Counted from the stretch's first letter, positions 35,592-47,123 are shown. The stretch: DNA of 64,000 nt from Saccharomycopsis malanga (GCA_004014935.1 CP025321.1:1240001-1304000), one strand, 5' to 3'. The notes: generated from the letters alone by a model not told the origin. Program-made: numbers and translations.

Positions 35592-37124
35592 ATGGTTAAG
35601 ATTGATTTTCTTCTTTTTGAGGAGCCAACTGGGTATGCTATATTCAAGGTTAAGGTTCAACCAGACGATATTAGTTCTGATTTGAAGGAGGTACAAAAGC
35701 AGTATAATGATTTGGGCAAGTTTTCAAAGATTGTTGATTTGGTTTCGTTTGCTCCGTTCAAGGGGGCAGCACAGGCTTTGGAGAATGCGAATGATATTTC
35801 CGAAGGCTTGATGTCAGACTATTTGAAGTCAATTTTAGAGTTGAATATTCCAAAAGGGTCGAAGAAGAGCCAAGTTACGCTTGGTATTTCCGACAGAAAC
35901 TTGGGACCAAGTGTGAAAGAGGAGTTTAGCTATATAGACTGTATTTCCAACGAGGTGGTGCAAGATTTGCTCAGAGCGGTGAGATTGCATTCCTCGAAAT
36001 TGCTCCAGAATTTGCAAGAAGGAGACATTGAAAGAGCCCAATTGGGATTGGGCCATGCGTATTCCAGAGCCAAGGTTAAGTTTTCTGTCCAGAAGAACGA
36101 CAACCACATCATCCAGGCCATTGCGCTTTTGGACCAGTTGGACAAAGACATCAATACCTTTGCTATGAGATGCAAGGAATGGTATGGCTGGCATTTCCCT
36201 GAGTTGGCCAAGATTGTTCCAGACAACTACAAGTTTGCCAAGTTAATTTTGTTCATCAGAGACAAGGCCTCCATAAACGACGAGTCCTTGCACGAGATAA
36301 CTGCCATTCTTGACGACGACTCTGCTGTTGCTCAGCAAGTGATTGATGCCGCCAGAATCTCCATGGGCCAGGACATTTCTGAACAAGATATGGACAACGT
36401 GATGACCTTTGCGGAGCGTGTTGCCAATATCTCCGACTACCGTAAACAATTGTACGCCTATTTGACCGAGAAAATGAACACGGTTGCTCCTAATTTGTCT
36501 GAATTGATTGGCGAGGTCATTGGTGCCAGATTGATTTCTCACGCTGGTTCTTTGACCAACTTGTCCAAACAGGCTGCCTCCACTGTCCAGATTTTGGGTG
36601 CCGAAAAAGCATTGTTCAGAGCCTTGAAAACTAAAGGCAACACCCCAAAGTACGGTTTAATCTATCATTCTGGCTTCATAGGTAAAGCCAGTGCTAAAAA
36701 CAAAGGTAGAATATCCAGATATTTGGCCAACAAATGTTCCATTGCCTCTAGAATCGACAACTACTCCGACGCTCCTTCCAACAGCTTTGGTAAATTGTTG
36801 AAAAAACAAGTCGAGGACCGTTTGGAATTCTACGACACCGGTAAAGCTCCTATAAAAAACATCGATGCCATGCAAGAAGCAATCAAATTGGCTAAAGCCG
36901 ATATCGATGAAGACGACAACGAAGCTGACAACAGCGATGCTGACGTCACCATGAAAGATGCCGATGCTTCTGACGAAGAAAAGAAGTCTAAAAAGTCCAA
37001 AAAGGAAAAGAAGGACAAGAAGGACAAGAAGGAAAAGAAGGAGAAAAAGGAGAAAAAGGAGAAAAAAGACAAAAAGGAAAAAAAAGAGAAAAAGGAAAAG
37101 AAAAAGAAGAGTAAATCTAGTTAA
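35592..37124 (+). CDS. NOP56: box C/D snoRNP core protein Nop56
   Basis: This nucleolar scaffold protein works with Nop58, Snu13 and fibrillarin in rRNA 2'-O-methylation and pre-rRNA processing. The start is the ATG at 35592 (MVKIDFLLFEEPTGYAIFKV); a GTG two codons earlier is not used. The protein has 510 residues. The N-terminal fibrillarin-binding domain is followed by the coiled coil and the Nop domain (about residues 290-410) with IGARLISHAGSLTNLSKQ and ALFRALKTKGNTPKYGL. The C-terminal tail has an acidic stretch and then a long KKE/KKD repeat. It is very close to S. cerevisiae Nop56 throughout. I see no in-frame CTG codon, as expected for a highly expressed gene. Confidence 0.98.
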   Translation: MVKIDFLLFEEPTGYAIFKVKVQPDDISSDLKEVQKQYNDLGKFSKIVDLVSFAPFKGAAQALENANDISEGLMSDYLKSILELNIPKGSKKSQVTLGISDRNLGPSVKEEFSYIDCISNEVVQDLLRAVRLHSSKLLQNLQEGDIERAQLGLGHAYSRAKVKFSVQKNDNHIIQAIALLDQLDKDINTFAMRCKEWYGWHFPELAKIVPDNYKFAKLILFIRDKASINDESLHEITAILDDDSAVAQQVIDAARISMGQDISEQDMDNVMTFAERVANISDYRKQLYAYLTEKMNTVAPNLSELIGEVIGARLISHAGSLTNLSKQAASTVQILGAEKALFRALKTKGNTPKYGLIYHSGFIGKASAKNKGRISRYLANKCSIASRIDNYSDAPSNSFGKLLKKQVEDRLEFYDTGKAPIKNIDAMQEAIKLAKADIDEDDNEADNSDADVTMKDADASDEEKKSKKSKKEKKDKKDKKEKKEKKEKKEKKDKKEKKEKKEKKKKSKSS

Positions 37125-37450
37125 TTTTGTTCTTTTTTTTTCTCTGATAGTTTGTAATTTCCTCTTTTTCCACCTTTATTTTTTGTCCTTCTGGTTTCTT
37201 CTCTTTTTTGTTTCCATCTGGCTATTTTTTCTAATCATTTCACCTTTTTTTATTTCCATGTAGTCATTATTTTTCTTTTCATTTCCAGTTTTTACATTTT
37301 TTTCTTTAGCACATTTATTGTGTTTGATTCACGTATACTGTCTTATACATCAAAGAAACGTTTGTTCATCGACTTGTTTTGTAAGTGGCCGTAGTCAGGA
37401 TTTACTACCAGCGGGAAGGAAAATCACTTTTATATTACAATACGCGTTTT

Positions 37451-37560
37451 TATGGCCACTGGGCCGTATAAACCGGTGGGCTTTACCAAGTTCCTTTCGA
37501 CATGGCGCCTATATACGAAATTGATATGTACTGGGCTTGAAAATATAAGATATTATTATT
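37451..37560 (+). mobile_element. SINE-A, internally deleted remnant
   Basis: The head TATGGCCACTGGGCCGTATA is joined to GGGCTTTACCAAGTTCC. Then come CGCCTATATACGAAATTGAT and an ATT tail that runs into SINE-B copy 3. Confidence 0.75.
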
Positions 37561-38510
37561 ATGCCTTACTATTTCCTTGTGGCCAAATTGGTTGGGCCAT
37601 CATGCGCCACGCAAACAAGTGTGGCGTTTCTCACTTTGGTTTTTGGACTCGATTCGCGCTCTTGTCGTTTTGGAGAAATTATCAATGGTTTTATTGAATA
37701 AAGTCAGTGGTATTCAAGTTGTTTTGAATTGAAAAAGTATATCTTGAGATTTTGCATTTTTTACCTATATCATAGTACTATGTTTTATAAAAAATTTAAA
37801 ATTTGTGAATAAATATTTGATATAACGGAAAATTGTCAATTTTGACAAAAAAGTTGATTCTGTTAAATCATATTCTAGAGTCTGCACAGCAAATCGAACC
37901 ATACAAAAGTCATATTTCCTCCTAAAGGTTTATAGTGTGTTCGTTGTTTTGGGACTTGGCCTTTATATTTTATTTAATAGCGAGCAAGTATTATTTTGTC
38001 TAAAACAGCACATAATTGTTAAAAGTTCTGTTTTTCACCTCTAAGAGAGATTCTTTTTATTTCTTAAAGTATTTCCATTATTTTTGGTTGCTATTAGTCT
38101 TACTTGTGATTCCTTCAGAACTTTAATGAGCTACTATTCCAAAGAAACCCGTATCTCAAGAGATAAAAAAAGTATTGTTTTCAAAGGAGCTTGTAATCGA
38201 CATAAAATCATTACATATTTCCTAACCAGAGATAGTTAAACTTCTTGTATATATTGAATGTTTTAAAGGGCCCGGTAAAGCGTATTGTGCTTCTTAATAA
38301 GCTTTATACTCCTGTTTAAGGGAGACCCTTTTTTTAAAAACGACTAGTCCTATTCAATAGAAAATTGCAAATGGTTTAATGTTACTTTGACTTTTGTTTT
38401 TGTTGTTCTTTCGCTGTTTCAGTTTCAGTTTTATTTCATTACATTTTTTTGAAAGTTGTACATTAACTGCAAATTGGTAATAAACTTTGCTTTTTTACGA
38501 TAAATCATAA
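37561..38510 (+). mobile_element. SINE-B copy 3
   Basis: Starts ATGCCTTACTATTTCC at the SINE-A tail. The head has lost the AGTGCAGAAT repeats (GCGCCACGCAAACAAGTGTG) but keeps TGGCCAAATTGG and GGACTCGATTCGCG. The full body includes GAGTCTGCACAGCAAATCG and ends near AATAAACTTTGCTTTTTT. About 950 bases, the longest copy. Confidence 0.75.
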
Positions 38511-38516
38511 TGAAAA

Positions 38517-38669
38517 CCAGGTTTACTAGGCTTTAAGTATATGAAACGCGACATAGATCAATAGTGCTTACGTTTCAATTAATTAAGTGAGTTGAAATTA
38601 TTATTATTATTATTGATAGTATTAAAACAGACTACGTACTGGGATCGAAATATATGATATTATTATTAA
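38517..38669 (+). mobile_element. SINE-A body and 3' end fragments
   Basis: A piece of the body (GAAACGCGACATAGATCAAT) with an ATT run, then TACGTACTGGGATCGAAATA with a second ATT tail. Confidence 0.55.
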
Positions 38670-38959
38670 AGCAAACTGTTTTTTTTTTTCGGTGACTTTT
38701 TAAAATCCATACAAACTCAGGATTTATTCACTACTGCCTATTAAATACACTTTCAAACATTGTCAACTCTTCAGTTACACCAATAATCACCTACCCCAAT
38801 CGACCTTTATTAGGAGTGGTGGCGCTTATATTCTGCAAGTCACGCGCAGCATGTTCAATCGAAACATTTGATAGTACGTCATACATAGAAGGTATGTTTT
38901 TTCAAACATCACTACTATCAACACCAGCTATTATTAACAGCAGTGCATTATTAGCACCG

Positions 38960-40261
38960 ATGGCAACCCAGCTTCCGAAAGAATGGCTTCAATGGCTATA
39001 TAAAGTGCTACAGCCGGTAAGTAAACGTATGGATATTACGTAACAGGAGTCAAACTAACAGCTACAGGAGTATAAAAACCCCCAATTTACGTACCAAGAC
39101 GTGGCTATCACACTCCAATCGTTTCCACTGCTTAAAGTGCGCACCAAAGTGCATACAAATGAGGTGGGTGTGCAGGAGCTCTTGCTTTCTCTATACGGCA
39201 CGATTCCGTCAACCTACAATAATGCGATATACAGAATCCCTATAGAAATATGGGTTCCTAAAGTGTATCCTGAGATGCCGCCCATCATCTATGTGACGCC
39301 TGCCAGCGACATGATGATCCAGCCCGGCAATTTTGTCGATAACAATGGTCGATTTTACAATCCGTACTTGAGCTATTGGAAACCCAATGATCCTGCTAGT
39401 AATTTGATTAAACTATGTAATCTTCTATCCGATTGTTTCAGTAAAGAGCTTCCAGTATTTGCTCGTCCTCAAAGGCAAATGCCGTCTCAAACAGCGCTGC
39501 AAATGCTGCCCGTTTCTACAAAAACAGCTTCTCTTCCTCTGTATACGTCCTCAAAATTCCATTCGCCACCGCCTTTACCTGCTAAACCACAGCGCCAAAC
39601 AAGCGCTTCTAAAAACCAGAGTAACGCTCAATTATTGTCAGAATTGCAGCCTAAATCGCCTCCCCCATTGCCACCTTTACCAGAAAAACGGCGTAGTCAT
39701 CCATCTCCAGTAAACAATCTCGCCACTGCAAATGTAGAACCCATAGACTTGATGGATTCTATAGCCACTAATGACACAGGCGCTGCTGAGCACATTCGTG
39801 AAAGTGTGACAGCAGCGCTTATACAAGAGTCTAAACAAGAGATTGAACCATTTTTCATTGCTCAAGATACAAAACTCAATCAGATCAACCAATCCATATC
39901 ACAATTTGAATCAATTGTCCAATATGAGAAAAACATACTCAACAATTACTTGAACGATATCTCAGTAAACGAAAACATTCTCAAACAAAAGATCTCGGAA
40001 ACCCAGACTGTTTTGCGCCAGGCTGAAACGTTTCAAGAGCCACAAGTCGACGACATTGTATGCGCAGAAACTGTAGTTTATAACCAATTGTACGGACTCG
40101 TAGCAGATATCAAAGCAATTGATGATACTATATATAGTTTGGCACAGCTTCACGACAAAGGCAGGGTTTCATTGGACCTTTTTATGAAACATTCAAGAGC
40201 CCTTGCAAGAGAACAGTTTGAAAAGAAGGCGTTGATCAAGAAGATTGTTGATGCCAAGTAG
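38960..40261 (+). CDS. VPS23: ESCRT-I subunit Vps23/Stp22 (Tsg101), spliced
   Basis: It binds ubiquitinated cargo and starts ESCRT-I assembly on endosomes. Exon 1 is 38960-39016 (MATQLPKEWLQWLYKVLQP). The intron, 39017-39067 (51 nt), has donor GTAAGT, branch ACTAAC and acceptor CTACAG. Exon 2 is 39068-40261. The product has 416 residues. The UEV domain (about 1-145) has ELLLSLYGTIPS and IPIEIWVPKVYPEMPPIIYV. A proline-rich linker (SPPPLPAKPQ, KSPPPLPPLPE) is followed by a coiled coil and the C-terminal steadiness box (RVSLDLFMKHSRALAREQF). Joining at CTACAG aligns gap-free with S. cerevisiae Vps23; an AG right after the branch site is the alternative. The CTG at 39128-39130 aligns with Ser. 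Confidence 0.95.
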
Positions 40262-40442
40262 CTGGGGAACAATCACAATAATAAATCTAGTTTTCAAGCT
40301 CAACAAGTATCATTTGCTTATATAAACGCTATATTTGCAATAACAATGAATAAATTTTATGTTAAAATGTATGAAGATTGTACATTTGAGTTATATTGCT
40401 ATACAACCACTCGAAAAAGACTATAACTGATTATATTCTACA

Positions 40443-40609
40443 TTACCACTGGGTCGGATGACTCAGTGCTCTCAGAGAAGTGAAAAAGACCTAACAAGAA
40501 CGCGGATTAGAAGATTATGATCAACATGACATTATTGGGCTTCACCAAGCCCCTTTGAACATGGCATGTGCATACGAACTTGATATTCAATGGACTTGAA
40601 ATATAAGAC
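40443..40609 (+). mobile_element. SINE-A, short form
   Basis: Head TACCACTGGGTCGGATGACT, CCTAACAAGAACGCGGATTA, then GACATTATTGGGCTTCACCA and the 3' end ATGGACTTGAAATATAAG. Confidence 0.75.
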
Positions 40610-40614
40610 TGTGC

Positions 40615-41000
40615 TATCGATTCTTGTTGGCTAAACTTGTTAACTGATACCCAAAGCACGACCCTTTTTTAATGCTCTTTAATCTACACCATTGTCCAGA
40701 TCCTTCAATTACCTTTTTAGGTATTGCACAGTTCTAAAAACTATTCAAGACTATATTTGTTTCTTTATTCTTTATTTTAGACTGCTTCTATCTTTTTATA
40801 CAACCAATTACGTTTTTACCCATTCTCCGTTCAATACAAAATCATCTTATTATTCCATTATGCTTCTAGCCCTATATTTTGATTAATTAGATACAGTAGA
40901 TCCCATTATTTTATGTTTTTTCTTTTTATGTTGGTCTCCTTTTTTCATTTTATTAATTCTTATTGGATAGACTTATCAGTTGGTACTCATAGCCACTTGT
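40615..41000 (+). repeat. Repeat-C, second copy
   Basis: Here the blocks run X-Y-X: GATTCTTGTTGGCTAAACTT at about 40619, the Y block with ACGTTTTTACCCATTCTCCG at 40829, then again GAATTCTTATTGGATAGACT-like at about 40965. Against 10855-11195 (X-Y) this means a repeated unit of roughly 340 bases. Unknown class. Confidence 0.6.
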
Positions 41001-41052
41001 TTCGATATACCTACGAGTCTACAGTATTGTCTATTGGAGAGTATCATCCGCT

Positions 41053-41466
<414 letters not shown>

Positions 41467-41780
41467 CAATTTGTCCCTGAAACTTATAACAACGCAAATT
41501 GTTGTCAGTGCTACTTTTCATAATTATAAAATATTCTCACTACCTCACAAGTACAAATGCCTTGACTGTGCCCTTTGTATTATATCACATCTTTAGAAAA
41601 TAGAAACCATTTAGTATTGTTTAAAACAATGCATCTCTCAATCAAGTAACCAAGTTCAACAACGGTTCAAAACCATTAAAGAGGACTAACCAACTTACAC
41701 ATGTGTAGAGCTTTCACCCTATACACTGGAAACTACAAATATGCAACGATGCTACTGTATATTATGGGACAACATAAAGA

Positions 41781-42719
41781 TTATTGGATAGCAGCATGAT
41801 TCACCTGGCCTGTTAAAATACTAACAATATTGTCTTCTATTCTCTTTTCAGCAGTGGCACCCAAATGTTTCTTAGGGTCCTGTTTACCGACATATCTGGT
41901 TTTTAACTGGTCTTCAGTCAACTCTTTTTCTTCCTTGATACGATCAGAATACAATTTAGCAATTTTGACCATGTTTTCAATGTCTTGCAAATTCTTCTCG
42001 TCCTTCTTTTCGTAGTCATGTAACAACAAGCCACTGGACCAGTTTTGCTTGTGCAAATTCAACAACATGTTGACTTCCAAATCGGTTTTTCTATAATCAA
42101 TATTCAAAGAATAGTAATTTCTATTGAGACCATGAATCAAAGCTTGAATACTAGGCTTATTCAAATGGCCAATATTCGATGTGGTTTGACGAGGCTCTTG
42201 GCCCATCATCACGCTAGCACTGCCAATCAAACGGAAAGCATCAATAACAACTTTACCTCTGACAGATTGAATAGGATCAATGACAACAGCCACAGATCTT
42301 GGATTTAGCTGCTCAAAAGACTGTTGTGTATTGACATCCACTGACGACAACCAACATCCAAATCCAGGATGCGAATGGTACCATCCTACCACTTTTTCAT
42401 CACGTCCAGTTTGTCTCAACATATCCATCATCTTGGTCTGGAAAACAGAATCAACCGCCTCCACAGAAACCCCGGTACCAGATTGAGGCATAGCAAACAC
42501 GTCAATCACATGAACTGTATATTCATCAACAAATTCTCCCAACATCAAACCCATTACTTCCATTGGAACACCTGCAGTTCCGTGCTTTAACATCTTCAAT
42601 AATGCTAAACTCGAAATATATATCGTTTCCTTATTGTCGCTTGTTGGAGAGTCTGCTATTGGTGCACTTGCAAGACCTCCTTGGCCTAACATTCTTTGCA
42701 AATTGGAGAAATTGTTCAT
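41781..42719 (-). CDS. RPN11: proteasome lid deubiquitinase Rpn11
   Basis: This JAMM/MPN+ metalloprotease removes ubiquitin chains from substrates at the 26S proteasome. The protein has 312 residues against 306 in S. cerevisiae. The zinc site is complete: catalytic Glu in [11 protein letters not shown] and the motif [17 protein letters not shown]. The Ins-2/C-terminal helices ([31 protein letters not shown]) are conserved. The N-terminus is a little longer than in S. cerevisiae ([15 protein letters not shown]). No intron seen. Confidence 0.98.
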   Translation of the reverse strand: MNNFSNLQRMLGQGGLASAPIADSPTSDNKETIYISSLALLKMLKHGTAGVPMEVMGLMLGEFVDEYTVHVIDVFAMPQSGTGVSVEAVDSVFQTKMMDMLRQTGRDEKVVGWYHSHPGFGCWLSSVDVNTQQSFEQLNPRSVAVVIDPIQSVRGKVVIDAFRLIGSASVMMGQEPRQTTSNIGHLNKPSIQALIHGLNRNYYSLNIDYRKTDLEVNMLLNLHKQNWSSGLLLHDYEKKDEKNLQDIENMVKIAKLYSDRIKEEKELTEDQLKTRYVGKQDPKKHLGATAEKRIEDNIVSILTGQVNHAAIQ

Positions 42720-42869
42720 CTTATCAATCTGTCTTTTTCAATGGTTCAATTAAAAAAAATCCGTGAATGGCGCTTGCAATATTAATCGCCCAAAATAATT
42801 CCCAAACCTGAATTTGATAGAAACACTGATTAAATTGAATTAAAACAAAATATCAACCTGTTAATATCC

Positions 42870-42878
42870 GATGGCAAA
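42870..42878 (+). promoter_or_regulatory. PACE-like (Rpn4) element before RPN11
   Basis: GATGGCAAA differs by one base from GGTGGCAAA, about 150 bases before the RPN11 start. Proteasome genes of many yeasts carry this site. Confidence 0.35.
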
Positions 42879-42983
42879 TACACTTCTTGAATATTAATGA
42901 CACTTGCAAGTCATAGTGGCAATTTTTTAAAGTGGATGCGCGGGCTCATAATCGGTGGTGGGTGTGGGTTGGTTAAGAGGTAT

Positions 42984-43242
42984 GTGATGATAATTTATAT
43001 AGATGATATTATATATACAGAGTGATGATATTTTATATAGAGAGATAATATTTTATATATAGTGATGATATTTTATATAAAGAGATGATATTTTATTTAG
43101 AGTAATGATATTTTATATATAGTGATGATATTTTATTTAGAGAGATGATATTATATATACATAGAGATGATATTTTATATATAGTGATATTTAGTGTGAT
43201 GATATTATATTTAGTGTGATGATATTTTATATAGAGTGATGA
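42984..43242. repeat. minisatellite, about 20-bp unit GATGATATTTTATATA
   Basis: Some 12 units of the type AGAGTGATGATATTTTATAT. They run into the SINE-A copy on their right, whose tail reads ATATAAGATATTATCATC in its own strand. The array may be an expanded tail. Confidence 0.85.
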
Positions 43243-43478
43243 TAATATCTTATATTTCAAGCCCAGTACATATCAGTTCCATACATACACGCCATGTCTC
43301 AAGGGACTTGGTAAAGTCCAATAATGCCTTTTTGATCGTAATTTTCTCGCCCTTGTGTCTGCCAGGTCTTTTTTTTTCTAATCTGACAGTGCAATCTACT
43401 AAATCATCCTACCAAGTCTTCTTTCTCTTCTCTGAGAGCACTGACCACTGAGCCGAATGACCCAATTGATTACGGCCC
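43243..43478 (-). mobile_element. SINE-A, short form with doubled head
   Basis: On the minus strand: GGGTCATTCGGCTCAGTGGT, a second-head block GGATGATTTAGTAGATTGC, then ACAAGGGCGAGAAAATTACG, GGACTTTACCAAGTCCC and ACTGGGCTTGAAATATAAG. Confidence 0.85.
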
Positions 43479-43782
43479 TTGTATGTAGATAATTATGATA
43501 ATTACTTTCTCACTGATTACATAACCCTAATCAAACCATACAATTGACAAAACTTACATTTTGATAAAATCTATATTAGACGTAATATTACATGTCTTAA
43601 ATAGCGTTGAAGCGTAAACCAAAAACCATACAAACAAAAAGAAAAGTAAAAGACAATGCTAAGCAGCAAGGAAAAATGCGTTGAAGCTTTTTGTAGCAAC
43701 GAGTAATAGTATAAGAATTGAAAAATGTGCTATTCATCATACTACTAAAAAAAAAAAAGAAAAAACAATGAGATACACGCAA

Positions 43783-45252
43783 TTAGAGACCACTCAAGTA
43801 AGACAACAAGTCCACCTTGGTAACAACATGGATTGGGACCAAGTTTTTGTCGGTGACAATTGCAGCAGAATTTTGTTCGAAGAATTTGTTCAAATTGGAC
43901 AATTTGGTTTCAAGAGTGATGGATTGAAACTTTCTTCTGGTAAACTTACTTTTCTCGTTGATATCTTTGGATTTATCAAAATCGGTCAATTTTCTGAAAT
44001 CAAAGAAAATGTTAGAAATGTCATCGTTGAGAGACACCGTTTTCTTGGACAAGTTTTTCAACAAGTTGCTCAAGGTGATCAAACCAACGAGTTTTTTGTT
44101 GGAAGCATCCAAAACTGGCAATTGATCAAAGCCGTTAGTTTGTAAAATCTTACTAACTTCGGCAACCTTGGCGGTGTAAGGAACAGAAACAACTGGTTTC
44201 AAATTCAATTCCTTGATAGTTTTGTTATCAAATTCGTCCTTAGTTTCGGTGTCGTCCAAGAAACCGTTAGTTTTCATCCAGTCGTCATCAGCAAACTTGG
44301 TAAGATAGGATCTGATAGAGTCAGGCAAAACAATGACAATAGAATCGTTTTCAGTCAATTCTGGATGCTCCTTAGCATACTTGACAGCAGCAGCCAAAGC
44401 AGAACCAGAAGAGCCACCAACAAGCAACCCTTCTTCACGAATCAATCTTCTGGCAAAATAGAAAGATTCCTTGTCTTCAGTCTTGTACCAAACATCAATC
44501 AAGTCTCTATTCAAGGCATCTGGAATGAAATCATACCCAATACCTTCCACTTGATACTGAGTGATATTGGTATTGTTCAACGATTCAGGAACAGCCAAAA
44601 TCGAGCCTTTAGGATCAGCAGCAACAATTTGAATCTTGGAGTCTTGTTCTTTGATATATTTGGCAATACCACTGATGGTACCACCAGTACCAGCACCAGC
44701 CACCACAGCATGTAAGCTGCTTCCAGCTTGTTTGTGGATCTCATAACCAGTGGTGTAATAGTGAGCCAAGGGATTGTTAGGGTTACCGTATTGGTCCAAG
44801 ATGATGGAATCCTTAATTTCCGCATTAAGCTTCTTGGCAACCCCTATATGGGATTCCGGCGAGTCCCATGCAGCTTCTGTAGGTGTTCTTACAATCTCCG
44901 CGCCAAGGGCTTTGAGCACAGCAACTTTTTCATTCGACATTTTCTCTGGTAAAGTGATAATGGTTCTGTAGCCCTTGACAGCACCCAATAAAGCCAACCC
45001 AATACCAGTATTACCACTGGTTGGCTCAATAAGAGTGAAGCCAGGCTTGATGGTACCGGCTTTTTCGGCCTCCTCGACCATTCTTTTGGCAATTCTATCC
45101 TTTACAGAACCTCCAGCATTAAAATATTCACATTTGGCAAGAATCCGTGGCTTGATCCCTAAAGATTGGGGAATTTTGTTTAATTCAACAAGTGGTGTGT
45201 TGCCAATATGTTCAAGAACATCATGGGAAAGACTCGGAAGTTGAGATGGCAT
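43783..45252 (-). CDS. CYS4: cystathionine beta-synthase
   Basis: This PLP enzyme joins serine and homocysteine to cystathionine, the first step of transsulfuration to cysteine. The protein has 489 residues against 507 in S. cerevisiae. The fold-type II core holds the PLP lysine in [15 protein letters not shown], the substrate loop [12 protein letters not shown] and the phosphate loop [18 protein letters not shown]-terminal pair of CBS motifs (about residues 355-489) follows, with [17 protein letters not shown] and [18 protein letters not shown]. As in other yeasts there is no N-terminal heme segment. A Cbf1-type site lies 120 bases upstream. Confidence 0.98.
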   Translation of the reverse strand: MPSQLPSLSHDVLEHIGNTPLVELNKIPQSLGIKPRILAKCEYFNAGGSVKDRIAKRMVEEAEKAGTIKPGFTLIEPTSGNTGIGLALLGAVKGYRTIITLPEKMSNEKVAVLKALGAEIVRTPTEAAWDSPESHIGVAKKLNAEIKDSIILDQYGNPNNPLAHYYTTGYEIHKQAGSSLHAVVAGAGTGGTISGIAKYIKEQDSKIQIVAADPKGSILAVPESLNNTNITQYQVEGIGYDFIPDALNRDLIDVWYKTEDKESFYFARRLIREEGLLVGGSSGSALAAAVKYAKEHPELTENDSIVIVLPDSIRSYLTKFADDDWMKTNGFLDDTETKDEFDNKTIKELNLKPVVSVPYTAKVAEVSKILQTNGFDQLPVLDASNKKLVGLITLSNLLKNLSKKTVSLNDDISNIFFDFRKLTDFDKSKDINEKSKFTRRKFQSITLETKLSNLNKFFEQNSAAIVTDKNLVPIHVVTKVDLLSYLSGL

Positions 45253-45371
45253 CGTGAAATTGTTAGTATTGTTAGTTATGTCACTACAGAAGGAAATACT
45301 TTTAATTAATCAGCTCATTTCTCTTTATATAGAGTTCTCTGCATTTTTTTTTCGAAGAATTTTTCACCGGG

Positions 45372-45378
45372 TCACGTG
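45372..45378. promoter_or_regulatory. Cbf1/Met4-type TCACGTG site before CYS4
   Basis: TCACGTG, the sulfur-gene E box of yeasts, lies 120 bases before the CYS4 start. A TATA-like CTTTATATAG is between them. Confidence 0.65.
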
Positions 45379-45854
45379 GAATGGGATGAGATGAGATGGG
45401 GTGCAAGGGGTGTAACTAATAGGAGGCATTGAATAAGTTGATTATGGTGAGTATGAATAAGTTAATTAGAAAGAGGCATTTTGAGTGTACGGGATCATTG
45501 TAAGGAGCGGTTGTAGGAGAGAAGATTGTAGGAGCTGAAGAGATTGATGTTATTATGAGTAGCGCTAAATAGAGTAGCGGGTAGTAATTGTTTTTTCAAT
45601 TGTTTCTTTCTATAATGTGAGAAACCATTAGTTTGTAATCAGTAGAATAGGTGAAGTGATATATGAGGGCAATTACTTGATTGGTATTGGCTTCTGGCTT
45701 TTTATGAGTATTATAATGATCCATGATTTTTAAAAATACCAACTCGCTTGATCATTCTTGCGTCTATTAAATGAACATTCCATGTGCCATTATACTTATT
45801 TCATATTAACAGTTTGGGTTTAATTCTTATCAATAATTACCTTATATATTAATA

Positions 45855-46078
45855 GTTGCCGCTGGGCAGAGTAGTTCGGCGGCTAGTAGTCTCTAGAAAA
45901 AAGGCCTAACAGTCAGGGTCGAACCCGACTGCTATGACAGATTACTCGCTGCTTTTACAATGTTGAACAGGCCAGCGTAGCTTCTTGAAATACTACCTAG
46001 ACCAAAGTCCATGTATACATAGCGCGTATATACGAATCTGATCTTTATGGGGCTTGAAATATAAGATACTATTTAGTA
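45855..46078 (+). mobile_element. SINE-A, long form with B box
   Basis: Head GTTGCCGCTGGGCAGAGTAG (A box degraded), B box AGGGTCGAACCCGACT, body TTACTCGCTGCTTTTACAAT, 3' end GCGCGTATATACGAATCTGA. SINE-B copy 4 starts right at its end. Confidence 0.8.
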
Positions 46079-46943
46079 AGCCTTACTATTGCCATGTGGC
46101 CAAGTTGGTAGGGCCATGCGCCACACAGAATAGTGCAGAATAGTGCAGAAAAACAAGTGTGGCGTTCCTCACTTGGGGTTTTGGTACTCGATTCCCGCTC
46201 TTGACGTTTTGGATTAATCATCAAACGTTTTATTGAATTAAGTCAGTGCTATCCAAGTTTTTTTGATTTAAAAAAATATATCTCGGCATGTTGGATTTTT
46301 CCCTATATTATAGTACTATTTTTGATAAAAAATGTCAGATTTGCGCATAAATAATTGATATAACGGAAAATTTCCAGTTTATCCAAAAAGTTGATTCTTT
46401 TAAATCATATTCTAAATTCTTTACAAATGACCAAACCATACAAATATTTTATTTTCAAACTTGTTAATTTCCCAAGTTTTACCCAATGTGGCTTGTTTCA
46501 ATATTGGGCTTTTATAGATTATTTACTAGTGAGAAAGTATCATTTTGTCGAAAATAGCACATAATTGTTAAAAACTACGTATTTCACCTCTCAGAGAGAC
46601 TCCATTTATTTTTTGACGTATTTTCATGGTTTACGACTGCTTTTAGGTTTAGTTATGTTTCCTCCGAGATTTGAATGTGGGCTTATTCCAAAGAAATGCG
46701 TATCTCAAAAGGTAAAAAAAATATTGATTATTATAGGTTTTCAAAGGAACTAGTAATTGATATAAAATCATTATATATCGTCAAACTAGTATATTTCAAC
46801 TTCCTGTATACATTGAATATTTCTTAGGGCTCGGTAAAGCGTAATGTGCTTGTTAATAAGCTTTCTACTTCGGTTCTGGGAAGGCCGTTTTGTTCCTATT
46901 CAACAGAAAGTGGCGAATGGTTTAATGTCACTTTCAATTGTTG
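46079..46943 (+). mobile_element. SINE-B copy 4
   Basis: The head has A box TGGCCAAGTTGG at 46097-46108 and a CGCCACAC (46119-46126) / GTGTGGCG (46157-46164) stem. The B box GGTACTCGATTCCC is at 46193-46206. The body diverges from copies 1 and 2 after about 300 bases but matches copy 3. It ends where another SINE-A begins. Confidence 0.8.
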
Positions 46944-46944
46944 A

Positions 46945-47123
46945 GATGAGCCATTGGGCCGGATGGCTTAGTGACTATTGCTCACTCTCCAATTTATTAA
47001 CTTAGAAAATCATGATGAATGGCACTGGGTTTTTCCCCACTGGGTTTCACCAAGTGCCTTTATACAGCGCGTATAGACGAAACAGGTATGTAGTGGGCTG
47101 GAAATATAAGATATTGATATTAT
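46945..47123 (+). mobile_element. SINE-A, degraded copy
   Basis: Head GAGCCATTGGGCCGGATGGC, then CACTGGGTTTCACCAAGTGC and CGCGTATAGACGAAACAGGT with a short tail. Confidence 0.7.

Noticed and set aside
36830-37072. Antisense frame of Phe/Ser repeats
   Set aside because: Mirror image of the Lys/Glu-rich tail of NOP56.
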